Source: Thermoplasmata archaeon (GTDB lineage: Archaea; Thermoplasmatota; Thermoplasmata; Thermoplasmatales; Thermoplasmataceae). Taken from it: a stretch of 8,532 bases of DNA. This document shows, piece after piece, positions 1 to 7,400 of this stretch (positions within the stretch are counted from its first letter, which is position 1; every line of letters starts with the position of its first letter). The stretch covers positions 1 through 8,532 of the forward strand of contig JAJZXP010000055.1 of assembly GCA_021806345.1 (NCBI GenBank). Direction: 5' to 3'. The notes under the pieces are model-generated. The model was given only the letters and a program-made list of their open reading frames with translations, had not been told where the DNA came from and searched no databases. The position numbers were made by a program, and so were the translations under genes.

Positions 1-306
1 CATCACGGTGGAGAAGTAAGAAAAGCTCCTGTACCTGAATTTGGCAAGACAAAAGTCACCTTCAGCCATACGGGAAGCATCTTTGAAGGCATACCAGAAA
101 CCATAACGGTCTGGGAAAACCACAACGATGAGATCATTTCTCTTCCTGGGATTTATACGCTCTGCGCATCATCCACGAATTGTTCAGTCCAGGCATTTTA
201 TGCAAAAGACAAACCATTCATCGGGGTGCAGTTCCATCCTGAGGTGGAACACACAATGTATGGAAAAGAAATTTTTAAATCTTTTATCAACCTATGCAAG
301 AGGTGA
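1..306 (+). CDS. guaAA: GMP synthase, glutaminase subunit (5'-truncated by window edge)
   Basis: This is the last 101 codons of a class I glutamine amidotransferase, read in frame 1 and ending with TGA at 304-306. The visible part has GGEVRKA followed by EFG at residues 3-15, WENHNDE at 38-44 (the W..H.D element typical of GuaA), and GVQFHPEVEHT at 75-85, in which His79 and Glu81 are the two visible members of the catalytic triad. The nucleophile Cys lies upstream of the window. The family releases ammonia from glutamine for the synthetase subunit (GuaAB), which aminates XMP to GMP. In archaea the two halves are commonly separate genes, and the stop right after the HPE region shows that here too no synthetase domain is fused. 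The stop codon overlaps the ribosome binding site of the next gene, so the two are probably co-translated. The family is secure; the subunit assignment follows from this ending. Confidence 0.93.
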   Translation, partial: HHGGEVRKAPVPEFGKTKVTFSHTGSIFEGIPETITVWENHNDEIISLPGIYTLCASSTNCSVQAFYAKDKPFIGVQFHPEVEHTMYGKEIFKSFINLCKR

Positions 307-307
307 T
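301..307 (+). promoter_or_regulatory. Shine-Dalgarno site of the PRC-barrel gene, overlapping the guaAA stop
   Basis: AGGTGAT matches the archaeal anti-Shine-Dalgarno sequence (16S 3' end ...ATCACCTCC). Its TGA is the guaAA stop codon, and the PRC-barrel ATG follows at 310. This supports that start and implies translational coupling. Confidence 0.75.
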
Positions 308-309
308 AT

Positions 310-576
310 ATGAACACCGCAAATGAATCCATGCAGAACATTATTGGCCTTCCGGTTTACACCAACAAGGGTATTTTTGTTGGCTATGTTTATGACATTA
401 TATTGGAGATGGACTATGGTGGAATATCGGGAATTCTGATAAAGGAAACAAACGAGGCTCTGGTGGAGGATGGATTCCCCATATCCATACCGTATGACTG
501 GGTCAAGGCTGTGGGCGATGCAGTTCTTCTTCACACATTTCCACAGGTAGTGAAAAGAAAACTTATGCCTATGTGA
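310..576 (+). CDS. PRC-barrel domain protein, 88 aa
   Basis: This small, soluble, single-domain protein has the PRC-barrel pattern. The first strand is IIGLPVYTNKGIFVGYV at residues 11-27 (G.PV....G...G.V), followed by a second strand with DIILEMDYGGISGILI (29-44) and a closing part with IPYDWVKAVGDAVLL (59-73; the I....V..VGD.V.L ending is characteristic). PRC-barrels are small beta-barrels found as the ribosome-maturation RimM C-domain and as stand-alone archaeal proteins; some archaeal members (CdpB proteins) take part in cell division. No membrane segment or signal peptide is visible. The ATG at 310 has a strong ribosome binding site overlapping the guaAA stop, so it should be expressed with guaAA. 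The stop (574-576) is immediately followed by the convergent gltX stop. The domain call is confident; the specific role is unknown, and RNA-binding or cell-division roles are equally possible. Confidence 0.85.
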   Translation: MNTANESMQNIIGLPVYTNKGIFVGYVYDIILEMDYGGISGILIKETNEALVEDGFPISIPYDWVKAVGDAVLLHTFPQVVKRKLMPM

Positions 577-2226
577 TTATCTGTGAAGGAAAAGGGCGGT
601 TGAGTCAGATATCTTGTTCACGAAAGAATATCTCTCCAGTTGAATTATCCCATTTTTTCCAGTTGCATGTTTTTCCAGCAATCCATGATCGTCATTTCCG
701 TCAGGTTTCTTTATGGTGAATGGAATCGAGTCTTCGCAGACCCACTGGATTATTTTCTTTTTCTCCCCATGAACATCAGTGCCTGCAAAATGGTATTTTC
801 CATCCTCCTTCCTGATGTTATACAGTCCTTTGAGCCTGATAGTTTCCCCATTTTCCATCTCTGACAGATCCTGCCCTGGGATGTAAAGAATGGGATTTTT
901 CATCACTGTATATTCCCTGAACCCTCTTGAACTGTCATTTGGATAAAGATTGAGCAGGGCTTTTGATTCAGGAGCATCATCCACCTTGATTTTCTCAGGT
1001 GAGTTCACAAAGAAGTACCTGTCAGATGTTTTGTCGATATACTGCCTGTTGATTGAGTTGAATATTTCCCATGAGAAATCGGCGTTCACGTCATTTAGTC
1101 CTGAATCTACCCAGTATTTTCTGAATGTCTCAGGCTTATAGCCTCTTGCAGCAAGTGATCTAAGTGTTGCCAGCCTCACATCATCCCAGCCTGAGTATTC
1201 TCCGGCCATAATTCCCTTTTTCATAATGGATGTTTTCAGAATCACATCTCCAATATGTATGATGCCGTAATGGAAGTATTCCGGCAATTTCCAGCCCAGA
1301 TAACTGAAAATATATTTCTGCCTTTCCGTATTGTTGATATGATCCGTACCTCTGATAACATGCGTGAGGCCCAGATCATGATCATCAGCAGCAACAGAGA
1401 AATTCATCAGTGGGAAGAACCTGAATCTTTTTCCTGTATGTGGATGGGTCATTTCGATTACCCTGAAAGCAATCCAGTCCCTCACAGCAGGATTGGGATG
1501 GTGAAGATCTGTTTTGATCACGAGAACGGGATGTTCCTTCAAGGGGCCATTTCCAGTCACTGATTCAAAAATGCTGAGATTCTCCTCAGGAGATACGTTC
1601 CTGTGCGGACATGCAGTGGAATTCATCAGGTTTCTCTTGAAATCCTCAACCTTGCATGAGCACATGTATGCATTCCCCTGCTTTATGAGTGTTCTTGCAG
1701 TTTCGTAATAAAATGGTATTCTCTCAGACTGCACCACGTATTGCGTAAAATTTACTCCAAGCCATCTGCAATCTTCCTGGATCATCTCATAAGCTTCCGG
1801 AAGGATGTTGTTTGGGTTTGTATCCTCTATCCTCAGTATGAGTTCTCCACCATATCTTTTCAAATACTCGTCATTGAGTATGCAAAGCCTTGTATGCCCA
1901 AGATGAAGGGGGCCTGAAGGCGAGGGGGCCAGTCTCATCACAACCTTTCCATGAACATTTTTCAGTTCTGGAAGGGTCTTCTCTTTTTCTTTATGTTCTT
2001 CATGAAGAATATCCGGGTATTTCTCACTGGCTATCTCTCGTTGTTTTTCAAGTGATAACTGATTAATCTGATCTACTGCCTTCTTGACCTCGGGCATAAT
2101 CGCCCTTATCTTCGATTTCATTTCAGGAAATGAACCTATGATTTTGTTCACTACACTTCCGACATCTGCCTTCCCATCATGTGAAATCGCGTTTTTCAGC
2201 GCAATCTTCTCAATATCCTGTATCAA
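577..2226 (-). CDS. gltX: Glutamyl-tRNA synthetase (archaeal GluRS), 549 aa
   Basis: This class I synthetase attaches glutamate to tRNA. Archaea normally have no GlnRS, so it probably also charges tRNA-Gln with Glu for later amidation by GatDE (known biology, not visible here). Motifs: an N-terminal archaeal extension (1-95), PSPSGPLHLGH at 101-111 (HIGH box), RIEDTNP at 132-138, a CSC...CPH cluster (Cys189, Cys191, Cys206, His208) matching the zinc-binding insert, RGTDH at 292-296, LKTSIMKKG at 330-338 in the KMSKS position, YSGWDDVRL at 344-352, then the beta-barrel anticodon domain ending in ALFLHR as archaeal GluRS/GlnRS proteins do. Length is typical (about 550). The start codon is TTG at 2224-2226, supported by GGTGAG four bases upstream; it lies inside the 3' end of the NOG1-like gene (17-nt overlap). 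The KMSKS box is degenerate, lacking the second Lys. Confidence 0.96.
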   Translation of the reverse strand: MIQDIEKIALKNAISHDGKADVGSVVNKIIGSFPEMKSKIRAIMPEVKKAVDQINQLSLEKQREIASEKYPDILHEEHKEKEKTLPELKNVHGKVVMRLAPSPSGPLHLGHTRLCILNDEYLKRYGGELILRIEDTNPNNILPEAYEMIQEDCRWLGVNFTQYVVQSERIPFYYETARTLIKQGNAYMCSCKVEDFKRNLMNSTACPHRNVSPEENLSIFESVTGNGPLKEHPVLVIKTDLHHPNPAVRDWIAFRVIEMTHPHTGKRFRFFPLMNFSVAADDHDLGLTHVIRGTDHINNTERQKYIFSYLGWKLPEYFHYGIIHIGDVILKTSIMKKGIMAGEYSGWDDVRLATLRSLAARGYKPETFRKYWVDSGLNDVNADFSWEIFNSINRQYIDKTSDRYFFVNSPEKIKVDDAPESKALLNLYPNDSSRGFREYTVMKNPILYIPGQDLSEMENGETIRLKGLYNIRKEDGKYHFAGTDVHGEKKKIIQWVCEDSIPFTIKKPDGNDDHGLLEKHATGKNGIIQLERYSFVNKISDSTALFLHR

Positions 2227-3184
2227 TCATCTCACCCGCATGAATAAATATGAAGTTTCTTAACTCTTCAAGGCCTTCTTTGTTCACGTTAGAGATGGCT
2301 ATATCTTCAACTCTTGTACTTATGTCGATCTTGGTCTGAACACGATATATTTTTTTATGGAACGTATCTTTAATTTCGAGGAAGAGTTTTTCCTGCTGTT
2401 CAACAGAGTATCCTGAACTGCCAGAATGATCTATCAGGAAAAGTATCACACCTTTTATGTCTTTAAGGCTCAGTATAGACCGTCTTTCAAGTTCATTCCT
2501 TTCTGCCATGGGCCTGTCAAGTATTCCGGGAGTATCGATTAATTGTACTCTCATTCCATCTTCCTCCATGAAACCGGTGAAAACTGTTTGAGTTGTGAAT
2601 GGATAAGAGGCAGTTTTGAAGTTGTTCATAGTAAGAGTATTAAGAAGCGAACTCTTCCCAACATTTGGCATTCCTGCTATGATGTATGTTGGAAGCAGGG
2701 GATCAATCTCTGGAAGTTTTCTTAGAAAATCCCTGCACTGTCCGAGCATCAGCAGATCATTAGATATATGTTCTATCACGGAACAGAATCTTCCATAGTA
2801 TTTCTTTCTGATTTCAACCATCTGAAATGGTTTTCTTGCCTTTTTCAGTTCGTTTATGTTTTCTGTTGCAAGAGAAACAAGTTTTTCAGAGGCCCAGTTA
2901 ACATTATTCAATGCTTTCTTGTAGTTGTCCACACCAAATTTGAGTTCTATGAAATCCTCATAGAATGGATGCAATTTTTCAATGCTGGGGAACCTCTTGA
3001 CCAATCTCTGAAGATAAGGTGCAGCTACGCTTTCAGCAGTAGCGATCCTGTCTATATTCTCCTTTCTGACACGATTTTCAAAAATCTTGTCATATGGCTC
3101 TTCTATCTTCGCAGCCTTCTTCAGACTCTTGTCTATGAGTTCATCTGCCCTCAGCACGGTGGGAATAAATCTCAAAAATTTCAC
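2210..3184 (-). CDS. NOG1-family GTPase (ribosome assembly), about 324 aa
   Basis: This is the archaeal homologue of eukaryotic NOG1/GTPBP4, a GTPase acting on the large ribosomal subunit. Numbering from the GTG at 3184: the family N-terminus IPTVLRADELIDK sits at residues 7-19, an all-helical N-domain runs to about 155, then come G1 GMPNVGKS (171-178), switch I YPFTTQ (194-199), G3 DTPG (217-220), the NOG1-like RPMAERNELERRSI (224-237), G4 TKID (284-287, usually NKxD) and G5-like NVNKEGL (299-305). I chose GTG at 3184 because it overlaps the upstream stop (GTGA) and puts the conserved IPTVL near the N-terminus. An in-frame ATG at 3220 would add 12 residues that overlap the preceding gene by 40 nt and do not look like the family, and a TTG at 3175 is a third option. 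It is the middle gene of an operon and overlaps gltX by 17 nt. Family certain, start uncertain. Confidence 0.92.
   Translation of the reverse strand: MKFLRFIPTVLRADELIDKSLKKAAKIEEPYDKIFENRVRKENIDRIATAESVAAPYLQRLVKRFPSIEKLHPFYEDFIELKFGVDNYKKALNNVNWASEKLVSLATENINELKKARKPFQMVEIRKKYYGRFCSVIEHISNDLLMLGQCRDFLRKLPEIDPLLPTYIIAGMPNVGKSSLLNTLTMNNFKTASYPFTTQTVFTGFMEEDGMRVQLIDTPGILDRPMAERNELERRSILSLKDIKGVILFLIDHSGSSGYSVEQQEKLFLEIKDTFHKKIYRVQTKIDISTRVEDIAISNVNKEGLEELRNFIFIHAGEMIDTGY
2231..2236 (-). promoter_or_regulatory. Shine-Dalgarno site deciding the TTG start of gltX
   Basis: On the minus strand GGTGAG is followed by four bases (ATGA) and the TTG codon at 2226-2224. The ATG within ATGA (2230-2228) is in the frame of the upstream GTPase gene (Met of its last six residues), not of gltX, so TTG is the supported gltX start. 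The site lies inside the upstream coding region, as expected for coupled translation. Confidence 0.65.
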
Positions 3185-3360
3185 TGTTCCTTTATGGCTT
3201 CCCCTATTTTTTTCTCCCATTCAGGTGGGATCTCGAATTGATTGTGGGCATATCTGTTATGTATCCTTACCTTCGCCCATACATCTTTCAGGGTTGGCTG
3301 ATTCAGTTCATAACTGCAATCAAAACCCACGTCCTTGCACTTATAATAAAATCTAGACAT
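3181..3360 (-). CDS. DUF1059 small protein, 59 aa
   Basis: The protein begins MSRFYYKCKDVGFDC and shows the DUF1059 layout: C.DVG.DC at the N-terminus (Cys8, Cys15), a central helix, then two histidines (His34, His39) and a C-terminal helix ending in KKIGEAIKEQ. The Cys/Cys/His/His arrangement could bind a metal, but that is inference. An in-frame ATG further upstream (3465) would extend into the mscS gene and remove the promoter, so the ATG at 3360 is preferred: a TATA box lies about 31 nt in front of it, giving a leaderless or nearly leaderless message, and no Shine-Dalgarno is present. It is the first gene of the DUF1059 - NOG1 - gltX operon, its TGA overlapping the GTG start of the GTPase gene. 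No function is known for the family. Confidence 0.85.
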   Translation of the reverse strand: MSRFYYKCKDVGFDCSYELNQPTLKDVWAKVRIHNRYAHNQFEIPPEWEKKIGEAIKEQ

Positions 3361-3384
3361 GATGGAAGGGTAATATTTGCTGGA

Positions 3385-3404
3385 ATAAAAATATATAGTT
3401 ATTT
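3385..3404 (-). promoter_or_regulatory. Archaeal TATA-box promoter of the DUF1059-NOG1-gltX operon
   Basis: On the minus strand the run AACTATATATTTTTATT, preceded by the A-rich CCAAAAT as a possible BRE, is centred about 31 nt upstream of the ATG at 3360. That spacing puts transcription start at or just before the start codon. The same T-rich stretch lies 20-40 nt past the mscS stop and could also help end that transcript. Confidence 0.55.
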
Positions 3405-3422
3405 TGGTGGAAAGCCACAGGG

Positions 3423-4331
3423 TCACTTGCTTTGTTGTTGTGTTATCTTTGCTTTCACAGCCCAATATGCTTTTTCATATGTAGTATTTATGAGATTGAC
3501 ACAATCATTGTACATTGACATTTTCTTGAAAACAAACACAACTTTGATAGTATTGGTGTTGAAGCCCTTTGTCTGGAAGGTGGAATGGAATTTTACAATG
3601 CCCACAGATTCTTTTTGTGCCTCAAGGTTTTTACTACCCTCATCCATCATTTCCCATATTGGAACATCAACAGCAAATCCCAGTATTATGGTGTGTGACA
3701 TTAGTTTTTTATCTTCTGAATAAGTCAGGCAGGTGAATTGTGATGAGGAGAGAAGAGCGGTATTTGGAAGATCTACCAACAGTCCATTAATGGTCATGAT
3801 CTGAGTGGTAAGGACTTTAACATCTTCAACGACACCCAGCACAGGATTATCGAACATCCATGAATAGATATAGACTGGTTCTTTTGGTTTTAGAACACCA
3901 GAAGATGTAAGAAGAAGTCCAGAAAGAATACTGGATATGGTGTTTTGCAGTGCAAAGGAAAGAATCAGGCCCCCAATTGTACCGCCGAGTAAGGCCCCTG
4001 TAAGGCTGAACCCCATAGTTAGGAACACTGCCATTATTGCAATGCCATATATGAGGGCCCTGAGAATTGTGTACACTCCATTTAGGTTTCTCCCTCCAAT
4101 TTTAATTGAAACCGATTCTAGGAGATTTTTGGTTATATGGCTAATAATAACAGCAAATCCCAGTATGATTATGGCATATGTTATATATTTGATGTATGTG
4201 TCATAAAGGATAAGAGTTGGAAAATATAGTTCCAGATACTGCAACAAGAACTCTATGAAAATAGTGATTGCTACGGCTAAAATTATGACCAAAAGCATCT
4301 GCCTTAATTCTTTTCTTACGCTTCCTGCCAT
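3423..4331 (-). CDS. MscS-family small-conductance mechanosensitive channel, 302 aa
   Basis: This membrane channel opens under membrane tension to release solutes. Hydrophobic segments lie at about residues 11-30, 46-66 and 89-108. They are followed by the pore helix region 110-145, rich in Gly and small residues (GALLGGTIGGLILSFALQN, then SSILSGLLL). This matches the MscS TM3 with its A/G packing pattern and the conserved ALQ..(I/L)SN..SG..L turn. The beta domain follows at about 146-200, with EPVYI, the V..V..LTTQI(M)T element and DLPN at 187-190 (the IPN motif of MscS). The alpha/beta vestibule runs from about 205 to the end. Length is normal for the family. The ATG at 4331 has no Shine-Dalgarno but has a TATA element 25 nt upstream, so the mRNA is probably leaderless. 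It is divergent from the surface-protein gene, and 62 nt separate its stop from the DUF1059 start. Confidence 0.93.
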   Translation of the reverse strand: MAGSVRKELRQMLLVIILAVAITIFIEFLLQYLELYFPTLILYDTYIKYITYAIIILGFAVIISHITKNLLESVSIKIGGRNLNGVYTILRALIYGIAIMAVFLTMGFSLTGALLGGTIGGLILSFALQNTISSILSGLLLTSSGVLKPKEPVYIYSWMFDNPVLGVVEDVKVLTTQIMTINGLLVDLPNTALLSSSQFTCLTYSEDKKLMSHTIILGFAVDVPIWEMMDEGSKNLEAQKESVGIVKFHSTFQTKGFNTNTIKVVFVFKKMSMYNDCVNLINTTYEKAYWAVKAKITQQQSK

Positions 4332-4349
4332 AAATATGTTATGGGATTA

Positions 4350-4361
4350 CATATTAAAAAC
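4350..4361 (-). promoter_or_regulatory. TATA-box promoter of mscS (leaderless type)
   Basis: On the minus strand GTTTTTAATATG is centred about 25 nt upstream of the mscS ATG, the standard archaeal TATA distance. Transcription would therefore start at the ATG itself, consistent with the absence of a ribosome binding site. Confidence 0.55.
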
Positions 4362-4447
4362 TTGTGTGATAGATATTGGAACAAAACTGCCTTCATAATT
4401 AATTAATACATAAAGTAGATTTTCTGTGAAAATAATGCAGCTTTAGG

Positions 4448-4457
4448 ATTTTTTATG
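4448..4457 (+). promoter_or_regulatory. Possible TATA element of the 1186-aa surface-protein gene
   Basis: ATTTTTTATG is centred about 31 nt upstream of the ATG at 4484. No Shine-Dalgarno precedes that ATG (CATAAAATG), so a leaderless or short-leader transcript is likely. The match to the archaeal TATA consensus is only moderate. Confidence 0.35.
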
Positions 4458-4473
4458 GAATAGAGTACATTCC
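4457..4473. promoter_or_regulatory. Inverted repeat GGAAT-N7-ATTCC between TATA element and start codon (operator-like)
   Basis: GGAAT (4457-4461) and ATTCC (4469-4473) are perfect inverted arms around AGAGTAC, ending 10 nt before the ATG of the large gene. The position covers the expected transcription start, where a bound repressor would block initiation. Arm length of 5 bp is short, so this is a candidate only. Confidence 0.35.
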
Positions 4474-4483
4474 AATACATAAA

Positions 4484-7400
4484 ATGATCAGGACAACGAC
4501 CTATTTGTTGATATTCTTAATATTATCCCCTGCATTTTTTGTACATGATCTTCAATCTTTTAACTCAAATTCGAAAGCTATCTATGGGAACACATTAGAT
4601 AATACTTATAATATATCACAGATCAATAGTACAGCTAGTGGTTTTGAATTTTCAAAATTGAATTCGTCATTTAATGTTGAGGGTGCGGATTATTATAATT
4701 ATTCAGGTGTTTTGATAAATTTTACAGGAAATTTTTTGTCATTTAATTTTAGTTGGAATGACCAAAGCAGTTATTCGATGACGGAAATTTATTTTTTATT
4801 ACACTATGAGACTATTGAGTTTAAGGTTGAATTGGGAGTTGAAACCAATAGCACAATTTACACATCAAATCCAAAAAAACCATTGGCGTTTCTACCAATG
4901 AATCACCAAGTACATTTTTCGTTCTTAATAGGAAATAATAGTCCATATTTTTGGATATGTAAAAACAACTCTTTTTCTTATTTTCATGTAAATTCAGTGA
5001 ATGTGACAAAGTCAAACAGCAACTTTCTCAAGTTGTATGGAAAATATTACTTTATGAGCATTTCTAATATATCAACCTCATGTAAAAACAAATTTTATGG
5101 AACTTTTCGGACTTCTTTGAATACGCCAACAAAGCAGCTTTTACTAACCGCGCATAAGTTTTATTCCAATAGAACCCTAGGACCTATTTTTGATAATAGA
5201 TCTGACACATTTTTGTTTGTTTCTAAAAACACAAGTCTATACTCATTTAACGAATTTACTGGAAATTTACAAAAATTTTACAAACTGCATAACTCAATCC
5301 TTACTAATGAATACTCTGGGAATTGGCATATCTACCTTTATTTTAATTCAATTCAAAATCAAACTCTGTTATCTGTAAATAAAACCAACTTTTATGTAAA
5401 AAAGTTTATTTTTTATGAAAACAGTTCCTTTTTTGTATATAATAATGGAAAGCCATTTATTTTCAACAAATCATCATATTTTAGTATTACAAGTATTGGA
5501 AAAATTACTGAAATCAACAACAAATTAATACCTAGAAATTATTCCTTAAAATCAATTTTTGTAGCAAAAAGAGAAATCTATTATTTATTTAAAAACAACA
5601 GTTCTTTGATTCTATATGAACTGCTTGGTAACGAATTGTATAGGGTATTACTCATTCACAATTGCTTGCTGTTTTATACTTATAATTATACCTCTCACTC
5701 AACTTTACCTGAAATTTATATAGAAAATATTTCTCTGTATGAGATTTTATTTTTAAACCAGTATTCAAAACAATATCTAATCTCATACGGTGAGAATTTG
5801 TCTCTTTACTCCAACGTCAATATAAGCTTTTTATGTATGGGTCAAAATATATCACAAATAGACGGTATTGTTCAGTATGTTACTGGTGGAAATGGTATCA
5901 TCTTAATAAAAACCAATGGGGCGTTATACACATATGGTAATTGTATCCCATTGACAAACTTAAGTATAAATTGTAGTAAATTTTACACGGTAGTAAAATC
6001 AGGAGATGTAAACACATCTGTTGTTAGTTGCATTAACTATACCGAAAAAATAATGATAGGTAATTTTACGCAAACGCAAAATAACACTTCAACTTTTATG
6101 TTAAATCTAACGCAACTAAAATCTCTAGTTTACAATTATACTATTAAAGTTATTAATATCCAAGGATATGAACAAACATCAACAGGAAAGATTGAAGTAG
6201 ACAATTCCGTCCCAAATATAAGAATATTAACTAATACTACATTGGGCGTTTTTAATAATGAATCTTTACATTTTGCAATTCAAGATCCAATCGGTGTGTT
6301 AAATGAAGAAATTCTTATTGGGAACTCTGTTTATTTTTATTACTCTAAATATGTAAATATAACCGTACCTTATAGCAGAGGAATAAAGAGTTTAAACGTA
6401 ACATTTTCTATACATGATGATTGGGGCATAAACTTTAAAAGAACACTTAAATTTGCATATTATGTCCAAAACGTTACCAATTTTTCAACAAATCTATACA
6501 ATGGTGAAATCGTCAATAAAAACAACTTATCAATTAACGAGTTTTCAACATCTAGTAATGTTTCAACTTTTCAAATATTGATACTAAATAAGGAAACCAA
6601 TTCTTCACTTTTTTATAATTTTACAAAAAATTTAGATATTACTCTGAATAATGGAGATTATTTAGTTTCTTTATATTGTATCTTCAAGACTGGAAGAAAT
6701 GTATTTTTAAAAGATTATAACATCACAGTCATGTCCAATTTACCAACAATTATGGTTTCGGGGTTGCACAGAAGATATTATTCATTTTTTACCAACTCTC
6801 AAAACAATTCATTAAATTTATTTGCCAATTCTACGATTTCGGGTAATTGGGTAGTTAATTTATATGCACCAAATGGCTTATGTAATGTTTTTTATAATTC
6901 TGGTAAAACGTTTCGTTTAGTCATTAACAAAAATAACATTAACTCGAATTTAAGTGGAATATTCATTTTAAATTACACTCTTGTTACTATAAATCATTAT
7001 AATGTATCATTTCAAAAAAGTTTTTTTGTTAACGAAACAACACCATTTTCGAGTACAAACAAAATTCTCTATATTAATAGTTCTATATTTTCAATTTATA
7101 AAAATTTTAATTTCCTCTTCAGAAACAATGTCAGATCTTATATTTTAATGAACAACATTTCATACTCATTATATGAGAATTTTAGTTTTAACAATTCAGG
7201 AATTTTTTCCTATGATATTTATTCATTCAATGACGCAAACTCATTCTCTAGATTAAATATAACATTTTTTGTATCTTTTTCCCCTCCAATAATCTCAATT
7301 AAGGGGGAGAATGATCCACAATTTTCAAGCATTGTAAGACTTCAATATTCATCTATTTCTCCAATTCCTCTAGCCCAAATCAGCATTATTAAACCTTATA

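Larger units (their letters stand above)
4374..4477. repeat. Widely spaced 8-bp inverted repeat in the mscS/surface-protein spacer
   Basis: TATTGGAA at 4374-4381 and its exact reverse complement TTCCAATA at 4470-4477 sit at opposite ends of the divergent spacer, 88 bp apart, one near each gene. They could be paired binding sites for a regulator. Eight matching bases in an AT-rich spacer can also occur by chance. Confidence 0.3.

Noticed and set aside
128..313. 61-codon plus-strand open frame overlapping guaAA
   Set aside because: It is out of frame with the clear GuaA amidotransferase motifs (VQFHPEVEH).
292..534. 80-codon open frame on the minus strand opposite the PRC-barrel gene
   Set aside because: It lies antisense to a well-supported PRC-barrel gene with a strong ribosome binding site, and its translation shows no domain.
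1255..1563. 102-codon plus-strand open frame inside gltX
   Set aside because: It is antisense to the RGTDH and zinc-insert region of GluRS and shows no recognisable domain.
2768..3241. 157-codon plus-strand open frame rich in Phe/Cys/Ser
   Set aside because: It is the complement of the NOG1 N-domain; the aromatic and Cys richness is the usual mirror of Lys/Glu-rich coding sequence.
3361..3465. N-terminal extension of the DUF1059 gene to the ATG at 3465
   Set aside because: It would overlap the mscS 3' end by 43 nt, translate through the TATA box, and add 35 residues not found in this compact family.
3238..3723. 161-codon plus-strand open frame across the DUF1059/mscS junction
   Set aside because: It runs antisense through two supported genes and a promoter, with no motif.
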